Shown here one piece after another: positions 17,212-26,879 of a DNA stretch of 64,000 nucleotides. Source of the DNA: JBBIMS01 sp964531645 (GTDB taxonomy: Bacteria; Acidobacteriota; Aminicenantia; JBFLYD01; JBBIMS01). The number at the start of each line of letters is the position of its first letter. Position 1 is the stretch's first letter. The position numbers and the translations under genes are program-made. The DNA lies in NCBI GenBank assembly GCA_964531645.1, contig CAZHEF010000008.1, positions 3,038 to 67,037 of the forward strand, in the 5' to 3' direction. Under the pieces are notes generated by a model. It did not search any database. It saw nothing but the letters and a program-made list of their open reading frames with translations, and was not told the DNA's origin.

Positions 17212-19032
17212 ATGAAAAATTTAATTGAGATAATGAAAGAAAGAGTTCTCGTTGCAGATGGTGCAATGGGGACTTACCTTATTGAAAAGGGACTTTCTCC
17301 AGATGAATGCAAAGAATTGCAAAACTTAAAAAATCCTGATCTCATTTTTTCAATCCATAAGGAGTATGTTGAAGCAGGAGCAGAAATAATAGAGACCAAT
17401 ACCTTTGCTGCAAATTCTGTTAAACTTTCAAAATTCAACCTTGAAAACAAAATAAGAGAAATAAATTATGAGGCTGTTAGAATAGCAAGGGAAACAGGGG
17501 GGAAGGATGTTTTTGTAGCTGGGTCTGTAGGTCCATTAGGAGTTATGCTTAGACCTTATGGAGTTTTCACTTTCAATGATATGGTGAGGGTTTTCAAAGA
17601 GCAAATTTCACTCCTTGTTTCTGCAGGAGTCGACCTCATAATTATTGAGACAATATCAAGCCTTCTTGAGGCAAGAGCTGCTCTCCTTGCATCAAAAAGT
17701 ATTTCAGAAATTCCGGTTATAGTATCCATGACCTTTCTTGCGGATGGTAAAACCAAGTTTGGAGAAGACCTCACCCGTTCCCTGAACGAGTTAAAGGAGA
17801 TGGGTACAGATATTGTTGGAGCCAATTGCACAGTTGGACCTCAGGAAACAGCAGAGATTGTAATCCCTTATTTAAAGGAGAGTGAAAATCTCTTTTCAGT
17901 TATGCCCAATGCTGGCTACCCCACTATAGTGAGAGGTAAAACAATCTATTTATCCTCGCCTGCCTATTTCAGAGAATATGCAGAAATTTTCCTTGAAAAT
18001 GGAGTAAACATAATAGGGAGTTGTTGTGGAACAAATCCGATCCATACAAAGGCTATAGCAGAGGCAGTAAAAGGAGAAAAACCAAGGAAAAGGAAGAGAA
18101 TAGCATATGTTGAGATTATTGAGGAAGAGAAAAAAGAGGAAAAAGTAGAAGTCACTTCCCGGTTCAGGGAGAAACTTGGGAAGGAAAGTGTTTTCACTGT
18201 GGAGATAGACCCTCCAAAAGGGCGCAACTGCGAGAATGTTCTGGCTATTTCAAAAAAGTTGATGTCTGCTGGAGTTGATGCTTTAAATATTGCTGAAAAT
18301 CCCATGGCGAGAATGAGAATGAGCTCCATCGCCTTAGCTTATTTAATTCAGGAAAGGATTGGAATAGAAGCTATTCTACATTTTACATGCAGAGACCGTA
18401 ATCTGTTGGGAATTCAATCAGAGCTACTCGGTGCATCTGTTCTTGGAATAAGGAATATCCTTGCTTTAAGGGGGGACCCTGCTGAAATTGGAGACTTCCC
18501 GAAGGCAACATCTGTTTATGACATTGATACAGTTGGTCTTGTCCGTTTGATAAAAGAATTTAATAAAGGCAGAGACATGGCTGGAAACACTATAGGAACT
18601 CCAACATCATTCTTAGTAGGAGTTGCAGTTAATCCATCTTCACCTGATTTAAATGCGGAACTGAAAAGACTTGAGGAAAAAATTGATGCGGGAGCTGATT
18701 TTGTCCTCACTCAGCCCCAATATGATATCTTAACCATGGAAGATTTTTTGAAGGAAACAGAGAAGTTTAAGACACCGATAATAGTTGGTGTTATGCCCTT
18801 GAAGAGCGCAAAGCATGCAGAGTTCCTTCACAACGAGGTCCCGGGTATAACTATTCCGGAAGAAATAAGGGAGAGATTAAAGAGAGCGAGTCTTGATGAA
18901 CAGCCCAAAATTGGAATGGAAATAGCGATGGATTTTATCAAAAAAATAAGGGGAGAGGTCTCCGGAATTTACTTAATTCCATCGTCCCAGAACTTTGATA
19001 TTATTTTCACTATAATTTCTGAGATGAGGTGA
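17212..19032 (+). CDS. Bifunctional homocysteine S-methyltransferase / methylenetetrahydrofolate reductase
   Basis: A 606-residue fusion. Residues ~1-285 form a homocysteine methyltransferase domain with VADGAMGTYL at the start, GANCTVGP near residue 203 and GSCCGTNP near residue 266, the Cys and Cys-Cys zinc ligands. Residues ~315-606 form a MetF-type barrel (FTVEIDPPKGRN, LHFTCRDRN, ALRGDP, DFVLTQPQYD). Together they reduce methylene-THF and methylate homocysteine without the full cobalamin MetH, or they supply methyl groups in another way. The architecture matches the known YitJ-type family. It is intact, and a broken membrane-protein gene follows at once. Confidence 0.92.
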   Translation: MKNLIEIMKERVLVADGAMGTYLIEKGLSPDECKELQNLKNPDLIFSIHKEYVEAGAEIIETNTFAANSVKLSKFNLENKIREINYEAVRIARETGGKDVFVAGSVGPLGVMLRPYGVFTFNDMVRVFKEQISLLVSAGVDLIIIETISSLLEARAALLASKSISEIPVIVSMTFLADGKTKFGEDLTRSLNELKEMGTDIVGANCTVGPQETAEIVIPYLKESENLFSVMPNAGYPTIVRGKTIYLSSPAYFREYAEIFLENGVNIIGSCCGTNPIHTKAIAEAVKGEKPRKRKRIAYVEIIEEEKKEEKVEVTSRFREKLGKESVFTVEIDPPKGRNCENVLAISKKLMSAGVDALNIAENPMARMRMSSIALAYLIQERIGIEAILHFTCRDRNLLGIQSELLGASVLGIRNILALRGDPAEIGDFPKATSVYDIDTVGLVRLIKEFNKGRDMAGNTIGTPTSFLVGVAVNPSSPDLNAELKRLEEKIDAGADFVLTQPQYDILTMEDFLKETEKFKTPIIVGVMPLKSAKHAEFLHNEVPGITIPEEIRERLKRASLDEQPKIGMEIAMDFIKKIRGEVSGIYLIPSSQNFDIIFTIISEMR

Positions 19033-19036
19033 AAGA

Positions 19037-20377
19037 ATGCCGAAGATCTTCCAAAAAAGGACTTTTGATTACTTATTAGCTCTAATTGCAATCCTTAAAA
19101 TTATCTTTTGGCAAAGTGAAAATATCCGATCATTGATTCTGTATATGTTGGTGTGCAGGAAAAAATAAATATTCTCCACGAAAAAAGAACCAGACTCTGT
19201 AAATACTCTCTCTTTATAATAATTATGGTATGAATTGGAAAACTCTTTTTCTCTTTCCCTGGGTTTTTTACTTTTACATCAATTTTTACCAAAGTAAAAA
19301 ATATATACTGTTATCAGTTATATTTAATCTTCTTATACTTTTTGAGGGAGGGATTCATATCTTCATATGGACAAATATATTCATTGGTATTTATGGAATC
19401 CTATATTTTCTGGAGTCAAGAAAAGTTCTAGATCTTTTAAATCTTTTAAAATTTTTCCTTTTTCAGACCTTTCTCGGGAGCATAAAAATAATACCAATGG
19501 TTCATTTCTTCAAAGGATACAACCCCCCTGAAAATGCTTCTGACATACGGTTTGGTATAAGTCCTCCCTACACCATTAAAGAATTCTTTACCGCTTTAAC
19601 CACTCCTTTCTGGGACCAGAGTATTCAAATTATATTGGTATTCCTGTCATTGTCCTTTTCTTTTTCACAATTTTCTTTGGCTTTAAATTCGGGAGACCCA
19701 TTCTTTTTACATCTCTATTCTTTCTCCTTTTAACAATTAAATTTGATGGATTCTCACTATTTCATCTATTAAGAAAATTCCCAATTTTTAACTCTCAAAG
19801 AATACCACCAAGATTCTTTGTTATGGCTATTTTTGGTTTTGGATTATTGAGTGGACTGATGATAACTCATCTGCAATAGAAAATCAAAAAATTAGGGAAA
19901 AAAGCGGTTGTTTTATTTGGAATCTTTTTGCTTGTTTTTATCTCTTACATTTATTTAGACCTGAACCGAGTTTTCAATTTATTCCAGAAAGATTGCAACC
20001 CACTGGAATTTCCTGAATCCCCTATTTTCTTCAATTACACTCCAAAAATTATCCCTTCTGGAAGATCCGCTCAAGGACTTTCTGAACCAAATCTCAGAAT
20101 TTGGAAGCTGAGTTTAAAGGAGGATGTGAGCGCTGTCTTTGAAGGTCTCGGTTGGAAATTATACAGAAATGTTCTCAAATTTGAAATTTACAGGAATGGA
20201 AAATTTGAGAGGATAGTTTCTCAACCTTACAATGGTTCAATTTTATTAGAAATTCCTAAGGATGCGACTATTTTAAGAATGAAATACGATTCGCCCTATT
20301 TTAAAGCTGGACTTGTAATTTCGTTGCTCTCTCGTTTGATTGCATGTTTATATTTGTTCATGCCACGATTTCTTTAA
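19037..20377 (+). pseudogene. Decayed YfhO-like membrane protein / glycosyltransferase
   Basis: Starting at an ATG at 19037, pieces of one large polytopic protein can be followed in different frames: a short N-terminal piece stopped near 19167, a 167-codon piece (19230-19733), a shifted segment containing LLRKFPIFNSQRIPPRFF near 19770, an in-frame TAG near 19877 and a C-terminal piece (19928-20377). The C-terminal piece ends with LGWKLYRNV... and a last membrane helix. The whole is about 447 codons, roughly half the usual YfhO length, so an internal part is also lost. YfhO-type proteins help glycosylate teichoic or lipid-linked polymers. The identity is a pattern judgement; that it is broken is certain. 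Confidence 0.65.
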
Positions 20378-21197
20378 TTCTCCTTATAAACAAAGGGAAA
20401 AGCTCTTCTGACTCATTAATAAATTTCTCAATTCTTTTCCATTTTATGTCCAGGTATTCATGAACGAGAATGTTTCTCAGGGAGGCAACCCATGAAAATC
20501 TTTCTCCAAATTGACTATCTAAATATAATGCGCAGAAAATCTTCAATGTATCTCTGTATGTCTGAGGAATTTCCCTTTTTTCTGAGGCAAGTATTGCTTT
20601 AGCAATGTCAAGGGCGCTCATCACTAAATTTTCTATCCATCTTTCCACTATCTTCCTTTTGAAGCTGTCTTTAAGATAATTATCCCATGTGAATTTTTTT
20701 ATCTCATCAATTTCGCTGAACTCATTTTCCAAAAATCTTAGATACTCTAAAATCCTTGCCCTATCTTCTGGAGAAAGGGAAGTTGCTCTTTCACTAATTT
20801 TGTAATAGTCTGCTACAAAGTCCCACCAATCAATTGCTTCATAGCTAACTTTGCAGAGAAGGTCAAGGAAAAGTTTTCTATCTTTTATTACAAGAGGTCT
20901 TCCCCTTCTTAAAACATTATAAACAAGAGCGGGTCGTGCTCTGTTTAGAACAACAAAATCAACATTGTCAGTTTTGAGTATTTCAACAATGCTTCCCCAT
21001 ATTCTTAATTCTCCAGGATACTCCTTATCTGTTTCAATCTCCATATACTCATCAGGTTTAAAGTATACTCCAATATCCCAGTCAGAAATATTACTTTCCC
21101 TTCTCTCTGACCTTGAGCCGAATAAAAAAGCAAGAATCACTGAAGGTTCACTTTCAAGGAGATTTACAAGACTCTCAATTTTTTCTTCCATTTTCAA
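20358..21197 (-). CDS. Fused MNT nucleotidyltransferase-HEPN (HepT-like) protein
   Basis: A 279-residue single polypeptide joining the two halves of the HepT-MntA toxin-antitoxin system. The N-terminal MNT domain has GS at 27-28, ten residues, then Asp39-x-Asp41 (GSX10DXD exactly). The C-terminal helical domain ends in RNILVHEY (Arg241-Tyr248), the RX4HXY ribonuclease motif of HepT, in which the Tyr is the AMP-accepting residue. In the known two-gene system MntA AMPylates that Tyr and silences the RNase. Here the modification would occur within one chain. The gene overlaps the upstream amidohydrolase by four bases and sits in a decayed accessory island, yet it is intact. Confidence 0.8.
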   Translation of the reverse strand: MKMEEKIESLVNLLESEPSVILAFLFGSRSERRESNISDWDIGVYFKPDEYMEIETDKEYPGELRIWGSIVEILKTDNVDFVVLNRARPALVYNVLRRGRPLVIKDRKLFLDLLCKVSYEAIDWWDFVADYYKISERATSLSPEDRARILEYLRFLENEFSEIDEIKKFTWDNYLKDSFKRKIVERWIENLVMSALDIAKAILASEKREIPQTYRDTLKIFCALYLDSQFGERFSWVASLRNILVHEYLDIKWKRIEKFINESEELFPLFIRRIKEIVA

Positions 21198-22780
21198 TCT
21201 CTCTTTATAATCATCCCGGAAAGCTTTCCTGTGTGACGATTTTTTTCAACAACAATTTCTCCGTTTACAATCACATATTCAATTCCCTCAGGATATTGAT
21301 GGGGATTTGAAAATGTAGCTTTATCTATTATTTTTTCAGGCGAAAAAATTACTATGTCAGCGTAAGATTTTTCTTTTAAAATTCCTCTTTTCTTTATTCT
21401 GAAGGTATTTGCTGGAAGGGATGTCATCTTCCTTATTGCATCTTCAAGGGAAATAACCTTTTCCTTTCGGACATATCGTCCTAAAATTCTTGGATATGTT
21501 CCGTAAGACCTTGGATGGGGGTATCCCTTTCCAAATATTTGCATTGCACCATCAGAGCCTATCATCAAGTAGGGAAGTTTCATCAAATCCTTTACATCAG
21601 ACTCATCCATCTGGAAGAATATCCCCTGAGCATCGCCATTTTTAACTATTTCTATTATTAAATCCGCTCCATTTTCAATTATTGGTTCTTTCCCTTCCAT
21701 CTCAAGAATTTCCTCAAGATTCTTCCCTTCGTATTCCCTTTTCCACGGGCATGAGGCAATGAAAATGCTCTGGAGCTTATTTATTCCCTTTACCGAAGTT
21801 AGTCTTACCTGAATTACATGGGATTTAATCTTTTCGTATTGCTCCTTCTGGAGAAGCTTTTCTTTAAATTTTTCAAGCCCTCCTTCTCTACTCCAGGCAG
21901 GAAGGGAACTTTCAAAACCAGAACTTGTTGCAGTGTATGGATACTGGTCTAAAAATACCTCAATCCCTCTTCCTCTTGCTGCCTCAACAGGCTTTGTGAT
22001 TCGCCAGAGCTCATTCCAGACATTTTCCTCAGCAAGTTTTATATGGGAGATGAGGACAGGTATTCCATTCTTCTCTCCAACTTGAATAGCCTCTTCAATT
22101 GCCTCTTTTATAAGCTTTCCTTGATTTCTTATGTGGGAAGTGTAAATCCCGTGATATTTGGCAACAACCTTTCCGAGCTCCACAAGCTCCTCAGCATTTG
22201 AGTAAACTCCTGGCATATAGGCAAGACCTGTTGAAAGACCGAACCCCCCTTCCTTTAACTCCTGCTCCAGGGTTTTTTTCATTTTCTCCATCTCCTCCTT
22301 TGTTGGAAGAGCCTGTTTTTTCCCCATCACAATTTCTCTTATCGTATTGTGACCAGCGAGAGAACCATAATTTATTGAAATTCCATTGGATTTAAGCTTT
22401 TTAAAATGCTCTTTGAGAGGGTAAGAGTGACCCCCGCAATTTCCAGCAATAACAGTAGTCACCCCTTGAAAGGAGTAATTCTCAATCTTTGGATTCTTCT
22501 CTATCTCTTCAGCATGGGTGTGGACATCGATAAAACCAGGAGATACAACCAGTCCATTTGCATCAATTACTTTTTTTCCAAGACTTTCTTTAATATAGCC
22601 TATCTTTTTTATAAATTTTCCCTTTATCCCAATATCAGCAATGAACCATGGGTTCCCTGTCCCATCAATAATTTTCCCATTTTTTATCACTAAATCATAT
22701 CTTTCAGGGAAAATTGAAAAACCCCAAAATAGCGATATTACCAAAAGACTTTTAAATACTCTTTTCATTTCCACCCTCAT
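21194..22780 (-). CDS. N-acyl-D-amino-acid deacylase family amidohydrolase (exported)
   Basis: A 528-residue metal-dependent hydrolase. A signal peptide (residues ~1-24) points to the periplasm. Features of the D-aminoacylase family are the N-terminal NGKIIDGTGNPWFIADIGI strand cap, DVHTHAEE (metal HxH) near residue 87, AGNCGG, TSHIRNQG near residue 196, ISHIKLA near residue 245, GSDGAM near residue 413, and the closing ADIVIFSPEKIIDKATF segment. It would remove acyl groups from N-acyl-D-amino acids or act on related dipeptides. Substrate preference is not readable. It overlaps the MNT-HEPN gene by four bases, so the two may be co-transcribed. Confidence 0.85.
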   Translation of the reverse strand: MRVEMKRVFKSLLVISLFWGFSIFPERYDLVIKNGKIIDGTGNPWFIADIGIKGKFIKKIGYIKESLGKKVIDANGLVVSPGFIDVHTHAEEIEKNPKIENYSFQGVTTVIAGNCGGHSYPLKEHFKKLKSNGISINYGSLAGHNTIREIVMGKKQALPTKEEMEKMKKTLEQELKEGGFGLSTGLAYMPGVYSNAEELVELGKVVAKYHGIYTSHIRNQGKLIKEAIEEAIQVGEKNGIPVLISHIKLAEENVWNELWRITKPVEAARGRGIEVFLDQYPYTATSSGFESSLPAWSREGGLEKFKEKLLQKEQYEKIKSHVIQVRLTSVKGINKLQSIFIASCPWKREYEGKNLEEILEMEGKEPIIENGADLIIEIVKNGDAQGIFFQMDESDVKDLMKLPYLMIGSDGAMQIFGKGYPHPRSYGTYPRILGRYVRKEKVISLEDAIRKMTSLPANTFRIKKRGILKEKSYADIVIFSPEKIIDKATFSNPHQYPEGIEYVIVNGEIVVEKNRHTGKLSGMIIKRD

Positions 22781-22885
22781 TTAAGAATTATAGCATAAAT
22801 AAGCAATACATAATAAACTAGAGGCTCTTGAATTTTGATGGCTCAGTAACTCTTCTTTTCTATTAAGCGCCAGACAACAACTTAA

Positions 22886-22913
22886 TTGTTAGCTTCTAAC
22901 GATTTGGTATAAT
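22886..22913 (+). promoter_or_regulatory. Promoter-like site upstream of the dead helicase
   Basis: TTGTTA (22886-22891) and TATAAT (22908-22913) are 16 bases apart. It points into the helicase remnant. Either it is a leftover promoter or a chance match in AT-rich DNA. Confidence 0.3.
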
Positions 22914-22922
22914 GAAAAATGC

Positions 22923-23718
22923 AAGGGAGAAGAAGATATCGCTGAGATTTGCCGTGGGAAAAGAGTAATTCGGGTCTCCGCCACTCCTTATATAAGCAAA
23001 AAATACATAAACAAAATTTTTGAACTTTCAGAACAGGGAGATGATTCCGCAGTTCAGGCATTCATTGATGAATGAAAAGCGGAAAGATATGATAGCAAGG
23101 ATTTCAGACCTGATTTTAAAAAGGACCTGAAGAATGACCTTGAAATTTTAAGACAGATAAAATCTATGTGGCAGTCAATAGAAAGGAACCCAAAACTGGA
23201 GACATTACTTGAAAATTTGAAAAAACACGACATCCTGAGAAATAAAAAAATAATTATCTTTACCGAATTAAAAGAGACCGCAGAGTATTTAACGAATGGA
23301 ATAAATTCAGAATTAGGCAATATAGCCCTTTTATTTCATGGTGGTTCGCGAGAGGATGCATTAGGGATAAAGATAGACAATTTTGATGCTCGAGCACGGT
23401 TTCAAAAAGAGGAGTATAAAATTCTTGTCTCAACCGAAGTCCTTTCTGAAGGTGTCAATCTTCATAGGTCCCAATATAGTAATAAACTATGACATCCCCG
23501 GAATCCAACCAGGTTAATGCAAAGAGTTGGTAGGATAAATCGTATAGATACGCCATTTGACAGAATTCATACATCTAACTTTTCCCAACAAGACAGGTAG
23601 ATTCTGAAATTGAACTCACAAACATTGCTCGTTCAAAATAGAAGCCTTTTTAACATTATTGGGTGGTGATAGTGCAATCCTTACAGAAGGAGAACTTGTT
23701 TCCTCCCATGAACGATTT
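22923..23718 (+). pseudogene. Helicase C-terminal-half remnant (SNF2/DEAD-like)
   Basis: Translation in shifting frames gives a helicase fragment: RGKRVIRVSATPYISKKY (motif III SATP), an in-frame TGA near 23075, then KIIIFTELKETAEYL, FHGGSRED, VSTEVLSEGVNLHR. After a frameshift near 23470 comes VINYDIPWNPTRLMQRVGRINRID (motif VI QRxGRxxR), and last the GGDSAILTEGE segment. The N-terminal ATP-binding half is missing. There are at least two stops and two shifts. Helicases with this C-terminal signature are common in restriction and phage-defence loci, but no partner genes survive here. Confidence 0.75.
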
Positions 23719-23973
23719 GATATGAAGGTCATTTTCGACAAAAATATATACACAAAAGAAAATTTGAAAAAGATGGAATTAAATGAAAGACAGATTAAAG
23801 TAGTAGTGTATGTAAAAGAAAAGAGAAAAATTACAAATAGATAATATCAGTATCTTAATAATGTTTCAAATAAAACCGCTTTTTTAGAATTGTCTAACCT
23901 TGTAGAAAAAGATTTATTAGTAGCTAAAGGAGGTGGAAGATCAGTAGTATGCCTGAAGGTAATGAAAAAGTAA
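23719..23973 (+). pseudogene. Winged-helix C-terminal remnant (AlbA_2/Fic-type tail) fused to the dead helicase
   Basis: From about 23719 the frame changes character to KVIFDKNIYT...LNERQIKVVVYVKEKRKITNR, an in-frame TAG, then YQYLNNVSNKTAFLELSNLVEKDLL and a Gly-rich GGGRSV end at 23973. This resembles the C-terminal winged helix of AlbA_2-type (putative DNA-binding) or Fic-type proteins. Because it continues directly from the helicase sequence, an old deletion probably joined two neighbouring genes. Moderate confidence. Confidence 0.5.
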
Positions 23974-24446
23974 TGATTAAGTAATGAAAGTAACAATAAA
24001 GTTCTTAAAAATAAGACAAGCAAAAAACCAGGAGAATAGATTTCTAAAGGAATTTTAGATTGGTATAACCGGGAAGGGCTACTAAAGGGCTAATAATAGG
24101 CTAATATGAATTGTAATGAAAGGTAATGAATGGGGCAAAAATGACTCAAATGAGGCAAAAAGGCGAATATTTGGTGGTTGTCAAAGACACCGAATGACAA
24201 ATAAAGAAGCAACAAGGAGCAAAAATGAGAGAGAGAGAAGCAATAATTTTTAATCGAACTTGACGAAAAATGGCTTGAATTAAAAATCCAAAGGATGAAA
24301 AATCTTTTAAAAATTGCCGAGCCTGACAAAGCAAATAAATTGTAGGGATTGAAAAAAGAAATTGTGGGAGGAGGAAAACAGATAGAAAAACCACGATTAA
24401 TATTTTTGCCTATAAAGATTTATTGAAATAAAATTAAGTTTTAGTA
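23974..24446. other. Non-coding stretch with degenerate coding remnants
   Basis: No intact gene. Reading + frames around 24255-24390 gives broken peptide-like text (LDEKWLELKIQRMKNLLKIAE), so it may be another decayed gene, but nothing can be named. The segment is AT-rich with many short TAATGA repeats at 23965-24130. Confidence 0.4.
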
Positions 24447-25898
24447 ATGAACGAATTTTATCAGCTTGGAAAGGGAGAATTAAAGAGGAAAGTTTTTTTA
24501 GGTGGGTCTTTTATGCTTTTAAGGCAGGGCTTGAGTATATTGATAAGTCTTTTTGGGGTTGTTCTTATGACCCGTTGGATAGGACCTTCCAATTACGGAA
24601 TTTACAATTCGGGGATGGGAATCTATCTTTTTATTTACTATTTAGCTCAGTTTGGAGTGAATGTTTACCTTGTAAGGAAGGAAGGAGAGATAGAAGAGGA
24701 AGAATACAATCAAGCATGGACATTTCTAATAGTTGTTGGACTGGCTGCTATTCTAGTATCAGAAACATTAATCCCCTTTATCGGGAAATGGGTGAGACTG
24801 GAGGGGTTTGAGAAGGTTTCAATGGTAATATTCCTCTGCTATCCTATTTCCCTTGCAAATATTGTTCCTATTTCAAAGCTTGAAAGGGAGCTGAACTATA
24901 AAAGGGTTGCTCTAATAGAGCTTTTTGCTCAGATAATTTATTATGCAATTGGTTTACCCCTTGCCTTTTCAGGATTTGGAGTATGGGCTCCAGTTGCGGG
25001 ATGGTGGGCTCAGCAGATTTTTGTTGTAATCCTCTCTTCAATATCAGCGAAATATGTACCGAAATTTTATTTCAGGGCAGATATTCTCAGAAATATTCTT
25101 GGTTATGGTCTCAGTTACTCCATTTCCTTCTGGATATGGCAGTTCAGAAACCTAATAAATCCATTGATTGTTGGAAGGTTCTTGGGATCATCCGGTGTCG
25201 GATATGTTGCCCTTGCAATAAGGATTGTTGAGATACTTACATTTGCAAAGGGTGTTGTATGGAGAATCTCCATTGCTGTTATGGGTCGTTTGCAAAATGA
25301 AAGAACGCGTATTTTAGAAGTTATAAATGAAGGGATGAGGATCCAACTTCTTGCAATATTTTCCCTTGTCCTTCCCTTTTCTATTTTTGCTAAATGGATT
25401 GTGCCTTTGTCTTTTGGAAGCAAATGGATTCCAGTCCTTCAAATATTTCCCTTTATTGCTCTAAGTTACATTGTGAATTCAGCTTTTTCCCTTCACTCAT
25501 CAGCCCTTTATACCCTTGGAAAAAACAGGGAAGTTGCCATATTCCATGCCATCCATATACTTCTCTTTGCAGGAAGCTCATTAATATTTATTCAATTTTT
25601 TGATTTAATTGGTTATGGATTTGGAGAGATGATTGCTTTTCTCAGTTATGCAGTGATTCATATTTTCCTTGTCAGAAATGTTGGAAAGGTCAACTATTCA
25701 ATACCATTTTTATGGCTAATCTCCCTTTCCCTACCTCTTTTTCAGGAGAGCTTTGGAATTTTCATATATTTAACAATCCTATTAATCTTTGTTTTTCCAT
25801 TGAGCAGAAAAGAACTTCTTAAATATTCAAAAACTCTCAAGGAAATAGTCTTTGAAAGATTGAATTCCTTTAAAAAAAAAGAGAACACTATTTTTTAA
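24447..25898 (+). CDS. Polysaccharide flippase (Wzx/MOP superfamily)
   Basis: A 483-residue inner-membrane protein with about 12-14 hydrophobic segments. The N-terminus has the RKVFLGGSFMLLRQGLSILISL pattern and MTRWIGPSNYGIYN, characteristic of the MOP/PST flippases that move undecaprenyl-linked repeat units to the periplasm. Pro- and Gly-broken helices recur throughout, and the tail is Lys-rich and cytoplasmic. It is the first gene of the surface-polysaccharide cluster that runs to 32533, so the substrate is probably the glycan built by the following enzymes. Intact. Confidence 0.87.
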   Translation: MNEFYQLGKGELKRKVFLGGSFMLLRQGLSILISLFGVVLMTRWIGPSNYGIYNSGMGIYLFIYYLAQFGVNVYLVRKEGEIEEEEYNQAWTFLIVVGLAAILVSETLIPFIGKWVRLEGFEKVSMVIFLCYPISLANIVPISKLERELNYKRVALIELFAQIIYYAIGLPLAFSGFGVWAPVAGWWAQQIFVVILSSISAKYVPKFYFRADILRNILGYGLSYSISFWIWQFRNLINPLIVGRFLGSSGVGYVALAIRIVEILTFAKGVVWRISIAVMGRLQNERTRILEVINEGMRIQLLAIFSLVLPFSIFAKWIVPLSFGSKWIPVLQIFPFIALSYIVNSAFSLHSSALYTLGKNREVAIFHAIHILLFAGSSLIFIQFFDLIGYGFGEMIAFLSYAVIHIFLVRNVGKVNYSIPFLWLISLSLPLFQESFGIFIYLTILLIFVFPLSRKELLKYSKTLKEIVFERLNSFKKKENTIF

Positions 25899-25934
25899 TC
25901 TTTGGGTGGAATATAATATTTATGGGAGTTCTAA

Positions 25935-26879
25935 ATGGCTGAGCTCTTAGTAAGCGTTATTATAAACAATTACAATTATGACAGGTATTTAAAAGAAGCC
26001 ATTGAAAGTGCTCTGAATCAGAGTTATGAAAGAAAGGAAATTATTGCTGTAGATGATGGCTCAACTGACAAATCAAGGGAAATAATTAAAAGGTATGGAG
26101 ATAGAATAATACCTGTTTTAAAGGAAAATGGGGGGCAGGGTTCTGCGATGAATGCGGGTTTCAGGGTCTCAAAGGGAGAGTGGGTCTGTTTCCTTGATTC
26201 CGACGATGTATGGATTCCCGATAAGATTTTAAAGGTAGTGGAAGTAACAAAAAAGAATTCCGATGCGATTATGATTTATCACAGGGTTCAACCAATTTCT
26301 TCATCTGGAGAATATATTGAAAATCCCATCCCATCAAAACTTTTTAGAGGTAATATTGAAAAAAAAGTTATTAGAAGCGGAGGATGGTGGATGTATTCTC
26401 CAAACTCTGCCATTTGTTTCAGGAGAGATTTCCTTGAAAGGGTTATGGATATTCCTGAAGAGGAGTTCAGAATTTGTGCAGATGCATATCTTTCTGACCT
26501 TGCGCCATTCTTCGGAGAGATTGATTTTGTTGATGAAGTTCTTGCCTTTTACAGACTTCATGGGTCCAATTACTGGAACAGGGAGGAAAGGGTAAAAGAG
26601 ACGAGAGAATCAATGCTTTCCTATCTTGAGATGTATAAAAAAAGGGTTAATTCCCTCAACAAAACTTTTGAAAGATTGGGGATCGAAAAGAGAGTATCCC
26701 TTGAAAATCACTTGCCCTATCAGAGATTGAAATTTCTCCTCGGGTTAAAAATTTCAATTCCAAAACTCTTTAAAAATGCGATTTCCTTTCCCTATCACGA
26801 AACTTTTTTGGAAAAAATAAGGGCGGTTGCATGGATTTTTAAAACTATTTTATTGAAAAGGAGGATAAGATTAAAATAA
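25935..26879 (+). CDS. Family 2 glycosyltransferase
   Basis: A 314-residue GT-A fold enzyme. It starts with VSVIINNYNYDRYLKEAIES and has the nucleotide-binding AVDDGSTDKS, the acidic metal motif LDSDDVW near residue 96, and a later EEEFRICADAYLSDLA acceptor region. It should add one sugar to a lipid-linked glycan in the cytoplasm. The stop overlaps the unusual start of the next gene, whose AAAGGAGG ribosome site lies inside this coding sequence. The sugar is not predictable from sequence. Confidence 0.9.
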   Translation: MAELLVSVIINNYNYDRYLKEAIESALNQSYERKEIIAVDDGSTDKSREIIKRYGDRIIPVLKENGGQGSAMNAGFRVSKGEWVCFLDSDDVWIPDKILKVVEVTKKNSDAIMIYHRVQPISSSGEYIENPIPSKLFRGNIEKKVIRSGGWWMYSPNSAICFRRDFLERVMDIPEEEFRICADAYLSDLAPFFGEIDFVDEVLAFYRLHGSNYWNREERVKETRESMLSYLEMYKKRVNSLNKTFERLGIEKRVSLENHLPYQRLKFLLGLKISIPKLFKNAISFPYHETFLEKIRAVAWIFKTILLKRRIRLK

